A stretch of DNA of 9,754 bases from an uncultured Collinsella sp. (GTDB lineage: Bacteria > Actinomycetota > Coriobacteriia > Coriobacteriales > Coriobacteriaceae), in assembly GCA_902494465.1 (NCBI GenBank), contig CABUTH010000061.1, positions 1 through 9,754 on the forward strand, given 5' to 3'. Within the stretch, counting starts at the first letter, position 1. Each line of letters starts with the position of its first letter. Of this stretch, positions 1 through 5,833 are shown piece after piece. Below the pieces are notes generated by a model, which had not been told where the DNA came from, did not search any database, and saw only the letters and a list, made by a program, of their open reading frames with translations. Made by a program: the position numbers and the translations under genes.

Positions 1-166
1 CCGGGTTCCATGCAAAGGCATCGCGCACTTCTTGCATATTGCGGCGGATGCCCGCCTCGTCGTATAGATGAAACGGCGTGGGGAACTGCTCGACGATATG
101 CTCGAGCATCTCCTTGTCCACAAACGGCTGCTTGGCCGCATATGCCTCGTTGGGAGTCAATGACAT
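1..166 (-). CDS. lysA: Diaminopimelate decarboxylase, N-terminal fragment
   Basis: The gene is read leftwards and runs off the window, so only 55 residues are visible. LysA decarboxylates meso-diaminopimelate to L-lysine, the last step of lysine synthesis, using pyridoxal phosphate in the cytoplasm. The visible part includes FPTPFHLYDEAGIRRN (from about residue 28) and ends in FAWNP, which resembles the start of the alanine-racemase-like barrel of group IV decarboxylases. The PLP lysine and the C-terminal domain lie outside. The start is the ATG at 166-164, with GAGG ten bases upstream (177-180). The strongest support for lysine rather than arginine or another substrate is the lysine riboswitch just upstream at 236-394 on the same strand. 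Other PLP decarboxylases share this fold, but that leader makes LysA the clear first choice. Confidence 0.85.
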   Translation of the reverse strand, partial: MSLTPNEAYAAKQPFVDKEMLEHIVEQFPTPFHLYDEAGIRRNMQEVRDAFAWNP

Positions 167-180
167 GTCCCGTAAACCTC

Positions 181-243
181 GCTATCCAGACGGCGCTACC
201 TGCGCATCGAATCCGCATGGCGTGGACCCAATGTCCGGATAGC
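181..243 (-). promoter_or_regulatory. Probable expression platform of the lysine riboswitch
   Basis: On the minus strand the 3' side of P1 and the bases after it, GCTATCCGGAC (243-233), can pair with GTCTGGATAGC (191-181). This gives eleven consecutive pairs, one of them G-U. The second strand directly abuts the GAGG ribosome-binding site of lysA at 180-177. Formation of P1 on lysine binding and formation of this helix are mutually exclusive, which is the usual logic of a switch. GGTAGCGC near 199-206 offers a further competing partner for GCGCTATC. Which state exposes the ribosome-binding site cannot be settled by eye. Confidence 0.6.
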
Positions 244-394
244 GCTCCCGCATTGCTGCAGACAGTCCTGCGGGTGTTTCCCGCAGGCCCACCAGGCTGT
301 TCGTGCCCGAAAAGCCCAGTTCGGCGGGTTTCGCCTCCCCACGGGGTCAAAGCCTGCCGGCTCACCCGCGGTTCTTCGTGCCCGCGCCTCTATC
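236..394 (-). promoter_or_regulatory. Lysine riboswitch (L box) in the lysA leader
   Basis: Read on the minus strand, this region carries the conserved islands of the lysine aptamer in the right order. These are GATAGAGGCGCG at 394-383 (5' side of P1), a GGGGAGGCG stretch, GCCGAACTGGGC ending near 314, a GGACTGTC island near 268-261, and GGGAGCGCTATCC at 249-237, which closes P1. One arm is the perfect hairpin 267-287, with CCTGCGGG pairing to CCCGCAGG across five bases. In the known family, lysine binding represses lysine synthesis or transport genes. Here the aptamer sits 70 bases upstream of the lysA start, which fits. No U-tract terminator follows it, so control of translation initiation is more likely than attenuation. 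The recognition rests on remembered consensus islands, not on a covariance-model score. Confidence 0.92.
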
Positions 395-405
395 AAGTGG
401 TAACG

Positions 406-434
406 ACCCTACCACGTTGCACTTTACCAAACAA
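406..434 (-). promoter_or_regulatory. Candidate promoter of the lysA riboswitch transcript
   Basis: On the minus strand TTGTTT (434-429) and TAGGGT (411-406) are separated by 17 bases. Transcription would begin near 397-400, just before the first base of the aptamer. The -10 lies inside a small dyad, GTGGTA (397-402) and TACCAC (410-415). The boxes match the consensus only partly, so the placement is driven by spacing and by the riboswitch position. Confidence 0.45.
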
Positions 435-451
435 GAGTATTCGTATATAAC
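423..451 (+). promoter_or_regulatory. Candidate promoter of the M20 amidohydrolase gene
   Basis: TTTACC (423-428) and TATAAC (446-451) are 17 bases apart, with four and five of six consensus matches. Transcription would start near 458, giving a leader of about 85 bases to the chosen start at 545. The -35 box directly abuts that of the divergent lysA promoter. Confidence 0.5.
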
Positions 452-544
452 GTTTAAAAAATGCAGGGATATGCTGGAAACATGTGCGCCACAATCCTGT
501 ATCACAATAAGTTGCAACAGATGTGCCTCACGAAGGGATCCTCT

Positions 545-1732
545 ATGACCGGGCTCCAAGAACTCCGTCGCTATCGCCGCGATCTCCATCGCATTCCAGA
601 GCTCGATTTCGATCTTCCGCAGACGATCGCTTATATCGAGGGCGTGTTGGCGCCGCTCGCTTGCGAAGTGACCCATCCGTGCCCCAGCTGCGTCTGTGCT
701 TTCTTCGATGCCGGCACGGGCGCCGCGCATGCCACGGCGATTCGCGCCGACATGGACGCCCTGCCCATCGCGGAGGCAACGGGCGCGGCCTTTGCCTCGA
801 CGCATCCCGGCAAGATGCACGCCTGCGGGCACGATGGGCACATGGCTATGGCACTTGCTGCGGCAACCTACGTTGACCGTACGATTCGCGAGCAGCCGGG
901 TGCCATCAAGCGCAACGTGCTCTTTGTGTTCCAGCCTGCCGAGGAGACGACCGGTGGCGCCAAGACAGTTTGTGAGAGTGGGGTGTTTGAGCGCTACGGG
1001 GCGGACCGCATCTTCGGGTTCCACGTATGGCCCGACCTGCCTGCGAACACGTTGGCGAGCTGCTCCGGCCCATTGCTGGCGCGTTCGAGTGAGACACACA
1101 TTCATATTCACGGGACGAGCATCCATATCGCTAAGACCTATGGCGTTCCGGTCGAGGAGTCGCACGATGCGGCGCTGGCGGCTGCCAAGTTCTTGGTTTC
1201 CGAGCGCGAGCTCATGGACGAGTTGGGAGTCGACGAGCCCTGCATTGGTAAGTTCGGCCTGCTGCAGGCCGGCACCGTCTGCAATGCGGTGGCGGGGGAG
1301 GCCCATGTTGCCGGCAGCCTACGTGTGTTTACGGACGACATGTTCGACCGCGCGCGCGAGGGCGTGCGCCGCGTTTTGGACGATGCCTGCGCCGCAACGG
1401 GCTGCACATATGACCTCGATTTTGCCGAGGGCTATCCGCCGGTCGATAACGACCCCGAGCTGTTCGCCCACATTGCGCCTGCCTTGCCCGGGCTGCAACT
1501 CGTGGATGAGCCTTTGCTGATTGCCGAGGACTTTGCTTTCTATCAGCGCCATCTGCCGGGCGTGTTTTTCCTGCTGGGCACGGGTATGCCAGAGGACCAA
1601 GACAACCCGATCGACGCTGATGGCTGCCCAGCCTATGCCGCAAGCGCTCTGCATACCGATAGCATGCTCTTCGACGAGGAAATCCTACTCAAAGGCCTCG
1701 ATGCCTACAAACGATTGCTTAACTTGGAGTGA
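545..1732 (+). CDS. M20 family metallo-amidohydrolase (possible N-acyl amino acid or N-acetyl-DAP deacylase)
   Basis: This cytoplasmic enzyme of 395 residues belongs to the M20D aminoacylase/hippurate hydrolase type, which hydrolyses N-acyl bonds with a two-metal centre. Visible motifs are HRIPEL (15-20), RADMDALP with its metal/catalytic aspartates (67-74), MHACGHDGH metal ligands (91-99), the QPAEE catalytic glutamates (130-134), and a late AEDFAFY metal-ligand region. The dimerisation domain in the middle has HGTSIHIAKTYG where the family usually shows a GGHAA-like stretch, keeping the histidine. The reading frame is open from 461, but the ATG at 545 is preferred because AAGGGA lies six bases before it and the family fold begins there. 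The gene is divergent from lysA, so N-acetyl-L,L-diaminopimelate deacetylase of the acetylase branch is an attractive inference. The sequence alone does not fix the substrate. The stop is followed closely by the next gene. Confidence 0.88.
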   Translation: MTGLQELRRYRRDLHRIPELDFDLPQTIAYIEGVLAPLACEVTHPCPSCVCAFFDAGTGAAHATAIRADMDALPIAEATGAAFASTHPGKMHACGHDGHMAMALAAATYVDRTIREQPGAIKRNVLFVFQPAEETTGGAKTVCESGVFERYGADRIFGFHVWPDLPANTLASCSGPLLARSSETHIHIHGTSIHIAKTYGVPVEESHDAALAAAKFLVSERELMDELGVDEPCIGKFGLLQAGTVCNAVAGEAHVAGSLRVFTDDMFDRAREGVRRVLDDACAATGCTYDLDFAEGYPPVDNDPELFAHIAPALPGLQLVDEPLLIAEDFAFYQRHLPGVFFLLGTGMPEDQDNPIDADGCPAYAASALHTDSMLFDEEILLKGLDAYKRLLNLE

Positions 1733-1734
1733 CG

Positions 1735-2055
1735 ATGAAACGCCGACAGACTGCCGTGTATAGTCCGGGTGGGTGCGGGTGCGGTTTGCTGCTGCTTCCG
1801 GTCATCGCTGTGAGCATTGGCGTGATGTTTGTGCTTGCTGGGCTGGCTGCGGCGGCACTCGTACTGTTTATCACTGCCATCGGCGTGACGATTTGGCTTT
1901 ATCGCAGTCGTGGGCAGCGCCGCGCCGACGGTAAGACCAATGTTGGATGGACCATCTTTTTAGTCGTCGCCTACCTATTGAGCATCAGCTACCTGGTGTT
2001 CTTTGCCCTGTTGATGATCAGTGCCTTTACCGGGAAATCCGTCACGGTGGGTTGA
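1735..2055 (+). CDS. Small membrane protein, unknown function
   Basis: I do not recognise a family. The protein has 106 residues: a short basic start (MKRRQ), a Gly/Cys-rich stretch (GGCGCG), then two closely spaced hydrophobic segments at roughly residues 17-54. A basic loop follows (RSRGQRRADGK), then a third hydrophobic segment from about 70 to 98. It is therefore probably an integral membrane protein with three passes. GGAG at 1726-1729 sits inside the end of the amidohydrolase gene, five bases before the ATG at 1735, so the two genes are almost certainly co-transcribed and translationally coupled. A GTG at 1729 in the same frame would overlap the upstream stop codon but lacks a placed ribosome-binding site. 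No motif suggests a substrate or partner. Confidence 0.72.
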   Translation: MKRRQTAVYSPGGCGCGLLLLPVIAVSIGVMFVLAGLAAAALVLFITAIGVTIWLYRSRGQRRADGKTNVGWTIFLVVAYLLSISYLVFFALLMISAFTGKSVTVG

Positions 2056-2160
2056 TGCGCTGCCAGCAGACGGTCACGCAAAGTGCGTTTGCTCGGCGTC
2101 TGGATAGCTGCATTGGCCGTTTACCGCAACCTTAGCTCTCAGCTAATGAATTCAAATTCA

Positions 2161-2214
2161 ATCCTTCCTACGATGTGCTGTGTGCCGGCACGGTAGCCGG
2201 ATCGTAGGAAGGAT
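2161..2214 (+). repeat. Perfect 14-bp inverted repeat covering the ribosome-binding site of the next gene
   Basis: ATCCTTCCTACGAT (2161-2174) and ATCGTAGGAAGGAT (2201-2214) are exact reverse complements around a 26-base loop. The loop can itself form a CCGG/CCGG hairpin (2185-2188 with 2197-2200). The right arm contains AGGAAGGA (2206-2213), the ribosome-binding site for the ATG at 2220. A second, smaller dyad, TTAGCT-CTC-AGCTAA, lies upstream at 2132-2146. No T-run follows the large repeat on the plus strand, so it is not a typical terminator. Confidence 0.85.
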
Positions 2215-2219
2215 GAATA

Positions 2220-2663
2220 ATGGCAAAAGAGGGAAAGAAGCCGATCGGCAAGATTGTCCTAGGCGTCATCGTGGTGCTGGTTATCGTCGGTGCCGTGGGC
2301 TCTATGGGTGGCAATTCAACCGATTCGTCTGCGAGCGATTCGGCAAAACCTGCCGAGACGACACAGCAGGCTGAGGAGCAAAAAGAACCGCAAGAACCGT
2401 ATACCATTGCTGACGAGGCTGAAGACACCTCCAATCAGTTTGCCTATAAGATCACGGGCACGCTGACCAATAACACGGACAAGGAAAAGAGCTACATTCA
2501 GATTGAGTATGTTCTGTATGATGCCGATGGCAACCAGGTTGGAACGGCTCTTGCAAACACCAATCATCTGAAGGCGGGCGGCTCCTGGAAGTTCGAGGCG
2601 CTGGGTACGGTGTCTCCCGACCAGGTTGCTAGCTGGGAGCGTTCGGACGTAAGCGGTTTCTAG
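2220..2663 (+). CDS. Membrane-anchored FxLYD-domain protein
   Basis: The protein has 147 residues. A basic N-terminus (MAKEGKKPIGK) is followed by one hydrophobic segment at about 11-29, then a low-complexity Ser/Thr/Glu/Gln linker at about 31-60. A C-terminal beta-rich domain follows, with YVLYDADGNQVG around residues 97-108 and NHLKAGGSWKFEA after it. That pattern is the FxLYD domain signature, an extracytoplasmic fold of unknown biochemical role found in many Gram-positive surface proteins. There is no lipobox cysteine, so an uncleaved signal anchor is more likely than a lipoprotein. The start is the ATG at 2220, seven bases after AGGAAGG. An out-of-frame ATG at 2213 lies inside the inverted-repeat arm and is not used here. 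The gene lies 32 bases before the HTH gene, and all three genes up to the kinase point the same way. Confidence 0.82.
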   Translation: MAKEGKKPIGKIVLGVIVVLVIVGAVGSMGGNSTDSSASDSAKPAETTQQAEEQKEPQEPYTIADEAEDTSNQFAYKITGTLTNNTDKEKSYIQIEYVLYDADGNQVGTALANTNHLKAGGSWKFEALGTVSPDQVASWERSDVSGF

Positions 2664-2695
2664 CATGTTGCATGCACTGGGGGAGGTGAAGTCGT

Positions 2696-3118
2696 ATGCC
2701 CGATAAAAAGCTGACCGAGGAGTTGCTCAATGAGCTTCTCGATGCGCCGAACATCGATGGCTATATCAGGGAGCACGACTTTGCCGCCCCGTCGCTTTCG
2801 GACTACCTGAAGCAGCTGCTGCAGGAAAAGGGCTTGGAGCGCTCGCGCGTGGTTCGTATGGCCGATCTCAATGAGACCTTTGGCTATCAGATCTTTACCG
2901 GTGCGCGTCACCCGAGTCGCAATAAGGTGCTGCAGATTGCCTTTGCGATGGCGCTGACGCTCAAAGAGGCCAACCGTGCACTGACGGCTGCCGGGGTAAG
3001 CGTCCTCAACTGCAAGGATCGCCGTGATGCGATTATCATCTTTTGTATCGATCGCGGGTGCAGCCTCCAAAAGGTCAACGAGGAGCTGTATCGCTTTGGC
3101 GAGGAGACGGTGAGTTAG
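2696..3118 (+). CDS. XRE-like helix-turn-helix protein paired with a Ser/Thr kinase
   Basis: The protein has 140 residues. After an acidic helical N-terminus, a region at about 33-95 (SLSDYLKQLLQEKGLERS, then MADLNETFGYQIFTGARHPS) has the five-helix layout of an XRE-type DNA-binding domain. The C-terminal part contains CKDRRDAIIIFCIDRG and NEELYRFGEE. From memory this whole architecture, including the RRDAIIIF stretch, recurs in Clostridia and Coriobacteriia directly upstream of Hanks-type kinases, as it does here. A DNA- or kinase-binding partner of the kinase is therefore likely, but neither target nor mechanism is known to me. The start is well fixed: GGAGGTGA (2682-2689) lies six bases before the ATG. 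The kinase gene begins about 100 bases downstream. Confidence 0.8.
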   Translation: MPDKKLTEELLNELLDAPNIDGYIREHDFAAPSLSDYLKQLLQEKGLERSRVVRMADLNETFGYQIFTGARHPSRNKVLQIAFAMALTLKEANRALTAAGVSVLNCKDRRDAIIIFCIDRGCSLQKVNEELYRFGEETVS

Positions 3119-3168
3119 CGGTTGATATCTGAGCTGGCGGAGCTGCCGAACAACGACGCAAACGAACG

Positions 3169-3198
3169 GGGCGCGGATGCCATGGGGTGTCTGCGCCC
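3169..3198 (+). repeat. GC-rich dyad upstream of the kinase gene
   Basis: GGGCGCGGA (3169-3177) pairs with TCTGCGCCC (3190-3198) at eight Watson-Crick positions plus one wobble, across twelve bases. It could be a weak hairpin terminator for the HTH gene or a protein site covering the -35 region of the TATGAT box at 3204. No T-run follows it. Confidence 0.5.
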
Positions 3199-3203
3199 TG
3201 CGC

Positions 3204-3209
3204 TATGAT
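3204..3209 (+). promoter_or_regulatory. Candidate -10 box (TATGAT) for the kinase gene
   Basis: TATGAT differs from the -10 consensus at one base. Its predicted start point, about seven bases on, falls at 3216-3217, the A of the preferred kinase ATG, which would give a leaderless transcript. No convincing -35 box lies 16-19 bases upstream. Instead a GC-rich dyad (3169-3198) fills that space. Confidence 0.4.
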
Positions 3210-3216
3210 GGAGGCT

Positions 3217-4596
3217 ATGGATACTCAGACCCCAACATATTCCGATGACGAGCTGACCGCAGCGCTTGTCGAGCACCTGGCGTCGCTCGATCGCGACGAC
3301 AGCTATCGCGTGGAGCGTGTACTTAAGCGCTCGTCCGTTGAAACAACCGAGCTCGTGTACTTTGAAGGAACCGGCGGTGGTTCGCTCGGCCCCTTTGTCC
3401 GTAAACGCATCGATGCTTCGGCTCAAATCGGAGGGGCATACGAGCGTCTATTTGCCGCTCAGCGGGCAGGCAGGCGTTTTGAGCACCTGCCCAGAATCGT
3501 CGATTGTCGTCGTGTGGGCGACGAGCTCAACGTGGTTATGGAATACATCGAAGGGGAGACACTCGGGGCGCTGGTGGACCGTCTGGGAGCCACCCCCGAT
3601 TATGCGCGTGAATTGTATCCTGCCCTTTGCGACGCCGTGGGTGAGCTCCATGCCGGTTTTGCAATGGCGGGGGAGACGTCGGCGCCGGAGATCCATCGCG
3701 ACCTCAAGCCGTCGAATATCATCGTGACAGGTGCCAACTATACGCCTAATGACGGCCTGACATTTTCATCGCTGGTGATTATCGACTTGGGGATCGCGCG
3801 CGTATGGCGCGATGGCGCCGATGCCGACACCGTCAAGTTTGGGACACGGCCCTATGCGCCGCCCGAGCAGTATGGGTTTGGGCAGACGAGCGTGCGAAGC
3901 GACGTCTACGCACTTGGCGCCCTGTTGTTCTTCTGCTTGACGGGAGTCGACCCTAAGCCAGGGCTCGACATGCGCGAGCAATGCGAGGCGCGCGGCATTC
4001 CCACTTCACTTGCCGATGCCGTCTGCATGTCGATGGCGCTCGACCCGGCCAAGCGTTTTGCGAGTGCGGAAGCGTTGGGACGGGCGACGCGCGCGGCATA
4101 CGATCTGAGTCGCCCCGTGCGGCCTTCTGCGCCTGCGCCTGTCCGTACTCCGGCCTCGGAGACAGTGTTGGCGTCCCAAGGGCTCCAGAAACCCGCAGGG
4201 CTTCCTAGCCCTGCCGCCTCCGCTGCATGCGGTCTGCTCTCTCGCGTTCCGGAGTCTCTGGGGCGCATTTGGAATACGCTCGTCTGCTTCTCGCTGCTTG
4301 TGTTCTTTGCCGGTAGCCACTTTGCCGTCTTTCACCCCACGGGAGCAAACCAAAGCTACCCGACGTGGCTTCTCATAATCGAGTATTTTTTCTTTGTCGA
4401 TGGCCTTATGGTGCTTATGCATTTTGCGCTGCTCGATAAGCGCCGTCTTCGTCGGCGATTCGCATTGCTCGACAGCTATCGCGGCAAGAAGCTCGCGAAG
4501 CTCTTGCTCAAGGCATTGGGTGTGCTGCTCCTATGCATGATCGTCATAGTCGCGGTTGCCAATGCGACCGGCGTCGTCGATACCTCCGCTACCTAA
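3217..4596 (+). CDS. Hanks-type Ser/Thr protein kinase with three C-terminal membrane segments
   Basis: The protein has 459 residues from the ATG at 3217. The kinase domain spans about 30-290. It has FVRKRI (ATP-binding lysine, probably K63), the catalytic loop IHRDLKPSN (159-167), the metal-binding DLG (190-192, replacing DFG), and the activation segment FGTRPYAPPEQYG (208-220). YALGALLFFCLTG follows. The glycine-rich loop is poorly conserved, and its place is taken by a VETTELVYF stretch. A Pro/Ala-rich linker (300-336) leads to hydrophobic segments at about 351-373, 383-405 and 430-449, so the kinase is tethered to the membrane from its C-terminus and faces the cytoplasm. No PASTA sensor repeats are present. 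In-frame starts exist at 3187 (GTG), 3205 and 3208. The GGAGG at 3210-3214 is only two bases from the chosen ATG, which may instead be read leaderless. The partner is probably the upstream HTH protein. Confidence 0.88.
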   Translation: MDTQTPTYSDDELTAALVEHLASLDRDDSYRVERVLKRSSVETTELVYFEGTGGGSLGPFVRKRIDASAQIGGAYERLFAAQRAGRRFEHLPRIVDCRRVGDELNVVMEYIEGETLGALVDRLGATPDYARELYPALCDAVGELHAGFAMAGETSAPEIHRDLKPSNIIVTGANYTPNDGLTFSSLVIIDLGIARVWRDGADADTVKFGTRPYAPPEQYGFGQTSVRSDVYALGALLFFCLTGVDPKPGLDMREQCEARGIPTSLADAVCMSMALDPAKRFASAEALGRATRAAYDLSRPVRPSAPAPVRTPASETVLASQGLQKPAGLPSPAASAACGLLSRVPESLGRIWNTLVCFSLLVFFAGSHFAVFHPTGANQSYPTWLLIIEYFFFVDGLMVLMHFALLDKRRLRRRFALLDSYRGKKLAKLLLKALGVLLLCMIVIVAVANATGVVDTSAT

Positions 4597-4601
4597 AAGA
4601 A

Positions 4602-4624
4602 AAAGGGCCCCATTGGGGCCCTTT
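4602..4624. terminator. Bidirectional rho-independent terminator
   Basis: AAAGGGCCCC (4602-4611) and GGGGCCCTTT (4615-4624) form a perfect 10-bp stem with a three-base loop, flanked by A-rich sequence on the left and T on the right. It lies between the convergent kinase and hydrolase genes, six bases after the kinase stop and eleven before the hydrolase stop, and serves both. Confidence 0.93.
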
Positions 4625-4634
4625 GCAGTTGCAC

Positions 4635-5768
4635 CTAGATGCGGTTCATCTGAGCGGCGACTTTGTTGTACCAGTCCTGCCACGTGGGCGGGCAGTACTT
4701 TTTGGCCGCTGCCGGGGTAAGGGTGGAGCCGTAGTTGGCGCCCAGATAGGCAACGTGAGCGGAGATGCCCTCGCTCCAGCTGCCAAAGCTGCGCCAACCG
4801 CCGCCACGGGCACTCCAACCCCAGGCGTTGTAAGAATTGGCGCAATAAGCACCCTTGGTGCTCTCGATGCAGGCGATGGCGGGGGACCAACGGGGGTCGA
4901 CACCGGTATTCCAAGCGGCGACGGCAAAGTTATAGCCCTGGCCTGCCATGGGGGAGCCGGCGAGATAATTGTCGATGCGGCTCGTCCACTCATTAATGAA
5001 CGAATCGTAATCGGAGCTACCGGTATTAGCGTTGTTCACCGTGGTGTCGATGGTGGTGTTGGTGTTGGTGGCCTGGCTGCTGGAATTGCTGCCGCTTACG
5101 CCCTCGCCCGAGAGCTTCTCGGAGGCAGCGGCAGAAACGGCCTCAAGCTTGGCAAGCTCGGCGGCATTTTCCTGCTCGGCTTTTGCCTGTGCCTCGCTGC
5201 GGAGCTGCTGGGCCTGAGCCAACGCATCCTCGGCGTTTTTCTGCTCTGCCTCAAGCTGAGACTTGGCCTGCTGGAGCTCAGCCTTGTTCTGCTCGAGTTC
5301 GGTTTGCATGTTATTGAGCTGTTCGATCTCGTCGACGCTCGAGCTCGTGATCTGGTTGGTGTATTTGCAGGTCGTGATGAACTCACCCAGGCTCTGCGCG
5401 TTGACCAGGAAGCTCACGATGGGGTTGGTGCCCTTCTGATACTTGTACAGATCGCGCATGGCGGAGCCTGCCTTGGCCTGCTGCTCGGGAAGCTTAGCTT
5501 CGATTTCCTCGATGCTTGCCTCATTGGAGTCAATCTGCTTTTGCAGGTCATCGAGTTTGGTGCGGGCGTCGTTGTAGGCGCTCGTGGCGGCTTCGATCTT
5601 CTGCTGGGCTGCGGAAAGCTGGTCCTGCGTTGCCTGCGAGGCGGCGTACGCCGCAACGGGGGAGAGCATCGGCGTGGCCGTCAGCGCAACGGCGAGCGCG
5701 GCGCTCGTGATGATGCGAGCCGGCTTCGACGCAATGAGCGCTGCGGTGCGATGATTCGAATGCTGCAT
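4635..5768 (-). CDS. Secreted coiled-coil protein with lysozyme-like C-terminal domain, probable cell-wall hydrolase
   Basis: The precursor has 377 residues. A Sec signal peptide covers about 1-42, with a hydrophobic core starting at ITSAALAVAL and a likely cleavage near AYA. Residues 45-215 are a long Gln/Glu/Ala-rich coiled coil, broken by NPIVSFLVNAQSLGEFITTC (115-134). That break resembles the hinge of PcsB/CwlO-type N-terminal domains, which regulate wall hydrolases. A Ser/Thr/Asn linker (225-252) leads to a C-terminal domain with SPAIACIESTKG, YNAWGW and a final WQDWYNKVAAQM. This looks like the lysozyme/FlgJ glucosaminidase superfamily, with E302 the likely catalytic glutamate. The substrate would be peptidoglycan glycan strands. 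The start is the ATG at 5768 because GAGGGA lies just upstream. A TTG at 5783 in the same frame overlaps that site. Hydrolytic activity itself is inferred. Confidence 0.8.
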   Translation of the reverse strand: MQHSNHRTAALIASKPARIITSAALAVALTATPMLSPVAAYAASQATQDQLSAAQQKIEAATSAYNDARTKLDDLQKQIDSNEASIEEIEAKLPEQQAKAGSAMRDLYKYQKGTNPIVSFLVNAQSLGEFITTCKYTNQITSSSVDEIEQLNNMQTELEQNKAELQQAKSQLEAEQKNAEDALAQAQQLRSEAQAKAEQENAAELAKLEAVSAAASEKLSGEGVSGSNSSSQATNTNTTIDTTVNNANTGSSDYDSFINEWTSRIDNYLAGSPMAGQGYNFAVAAWNTGVDPRWSPAIACIESTKGAYCANSYNAWGWSARGGGWRSFGSWSEGISAHVAYLGANYGSTLTPAAAKKYCPPTWQDWYNKVAAQMNRI

Positions 5769-5810
5769 CCAGTCCCTCTGCAATCAATCGTAGGTTATGG
5801 TTCGAACGGT

Positions 5811-5816
5811 ATTCTA
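5811..5816 (-). promoter_or_regulatory. Candidate -10 box (TAGAAT) for the hydrolase gene
   Basis: TAGAAT on the minus strand would start transcription near 5804, leaving a leader of about 35 bases. The -35 position holds TTCAAG or CAAGTT, a poor match to the consensus, which suggests dependence on an activator. The dyads at 5839-5853 and 5861-5875 are well placed for one. Confidence 0.45.
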
Positions 5817-5833
5817 CTACTGCTTTCGACCTC

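Noticed and set aside
10..450. Plus-strand open frame over the lysA start and riboswitch
   Set aside because: The translation is Pro/Arg/Cys-rich with no domain, and the region is explained by lysA and its structured leader on the other strand.
461..544. Upstream start at 461 for the amidohydrolase, nearly at the predicted transcript start (leaderless)
   Set aside because: The added 28 residues do not resemble the family, and a good ribosome-binding site precedes the ATG at 545. Only 5' mapping could revive it.
362..1306. Minus-strand open frame of 314 codons opposite the amidohydrolase
   Set aside because: It would cover both divergent promoters and the start of the riboswitch, and shows no family features, while the plus-strand M20 motifs are unmistakable.
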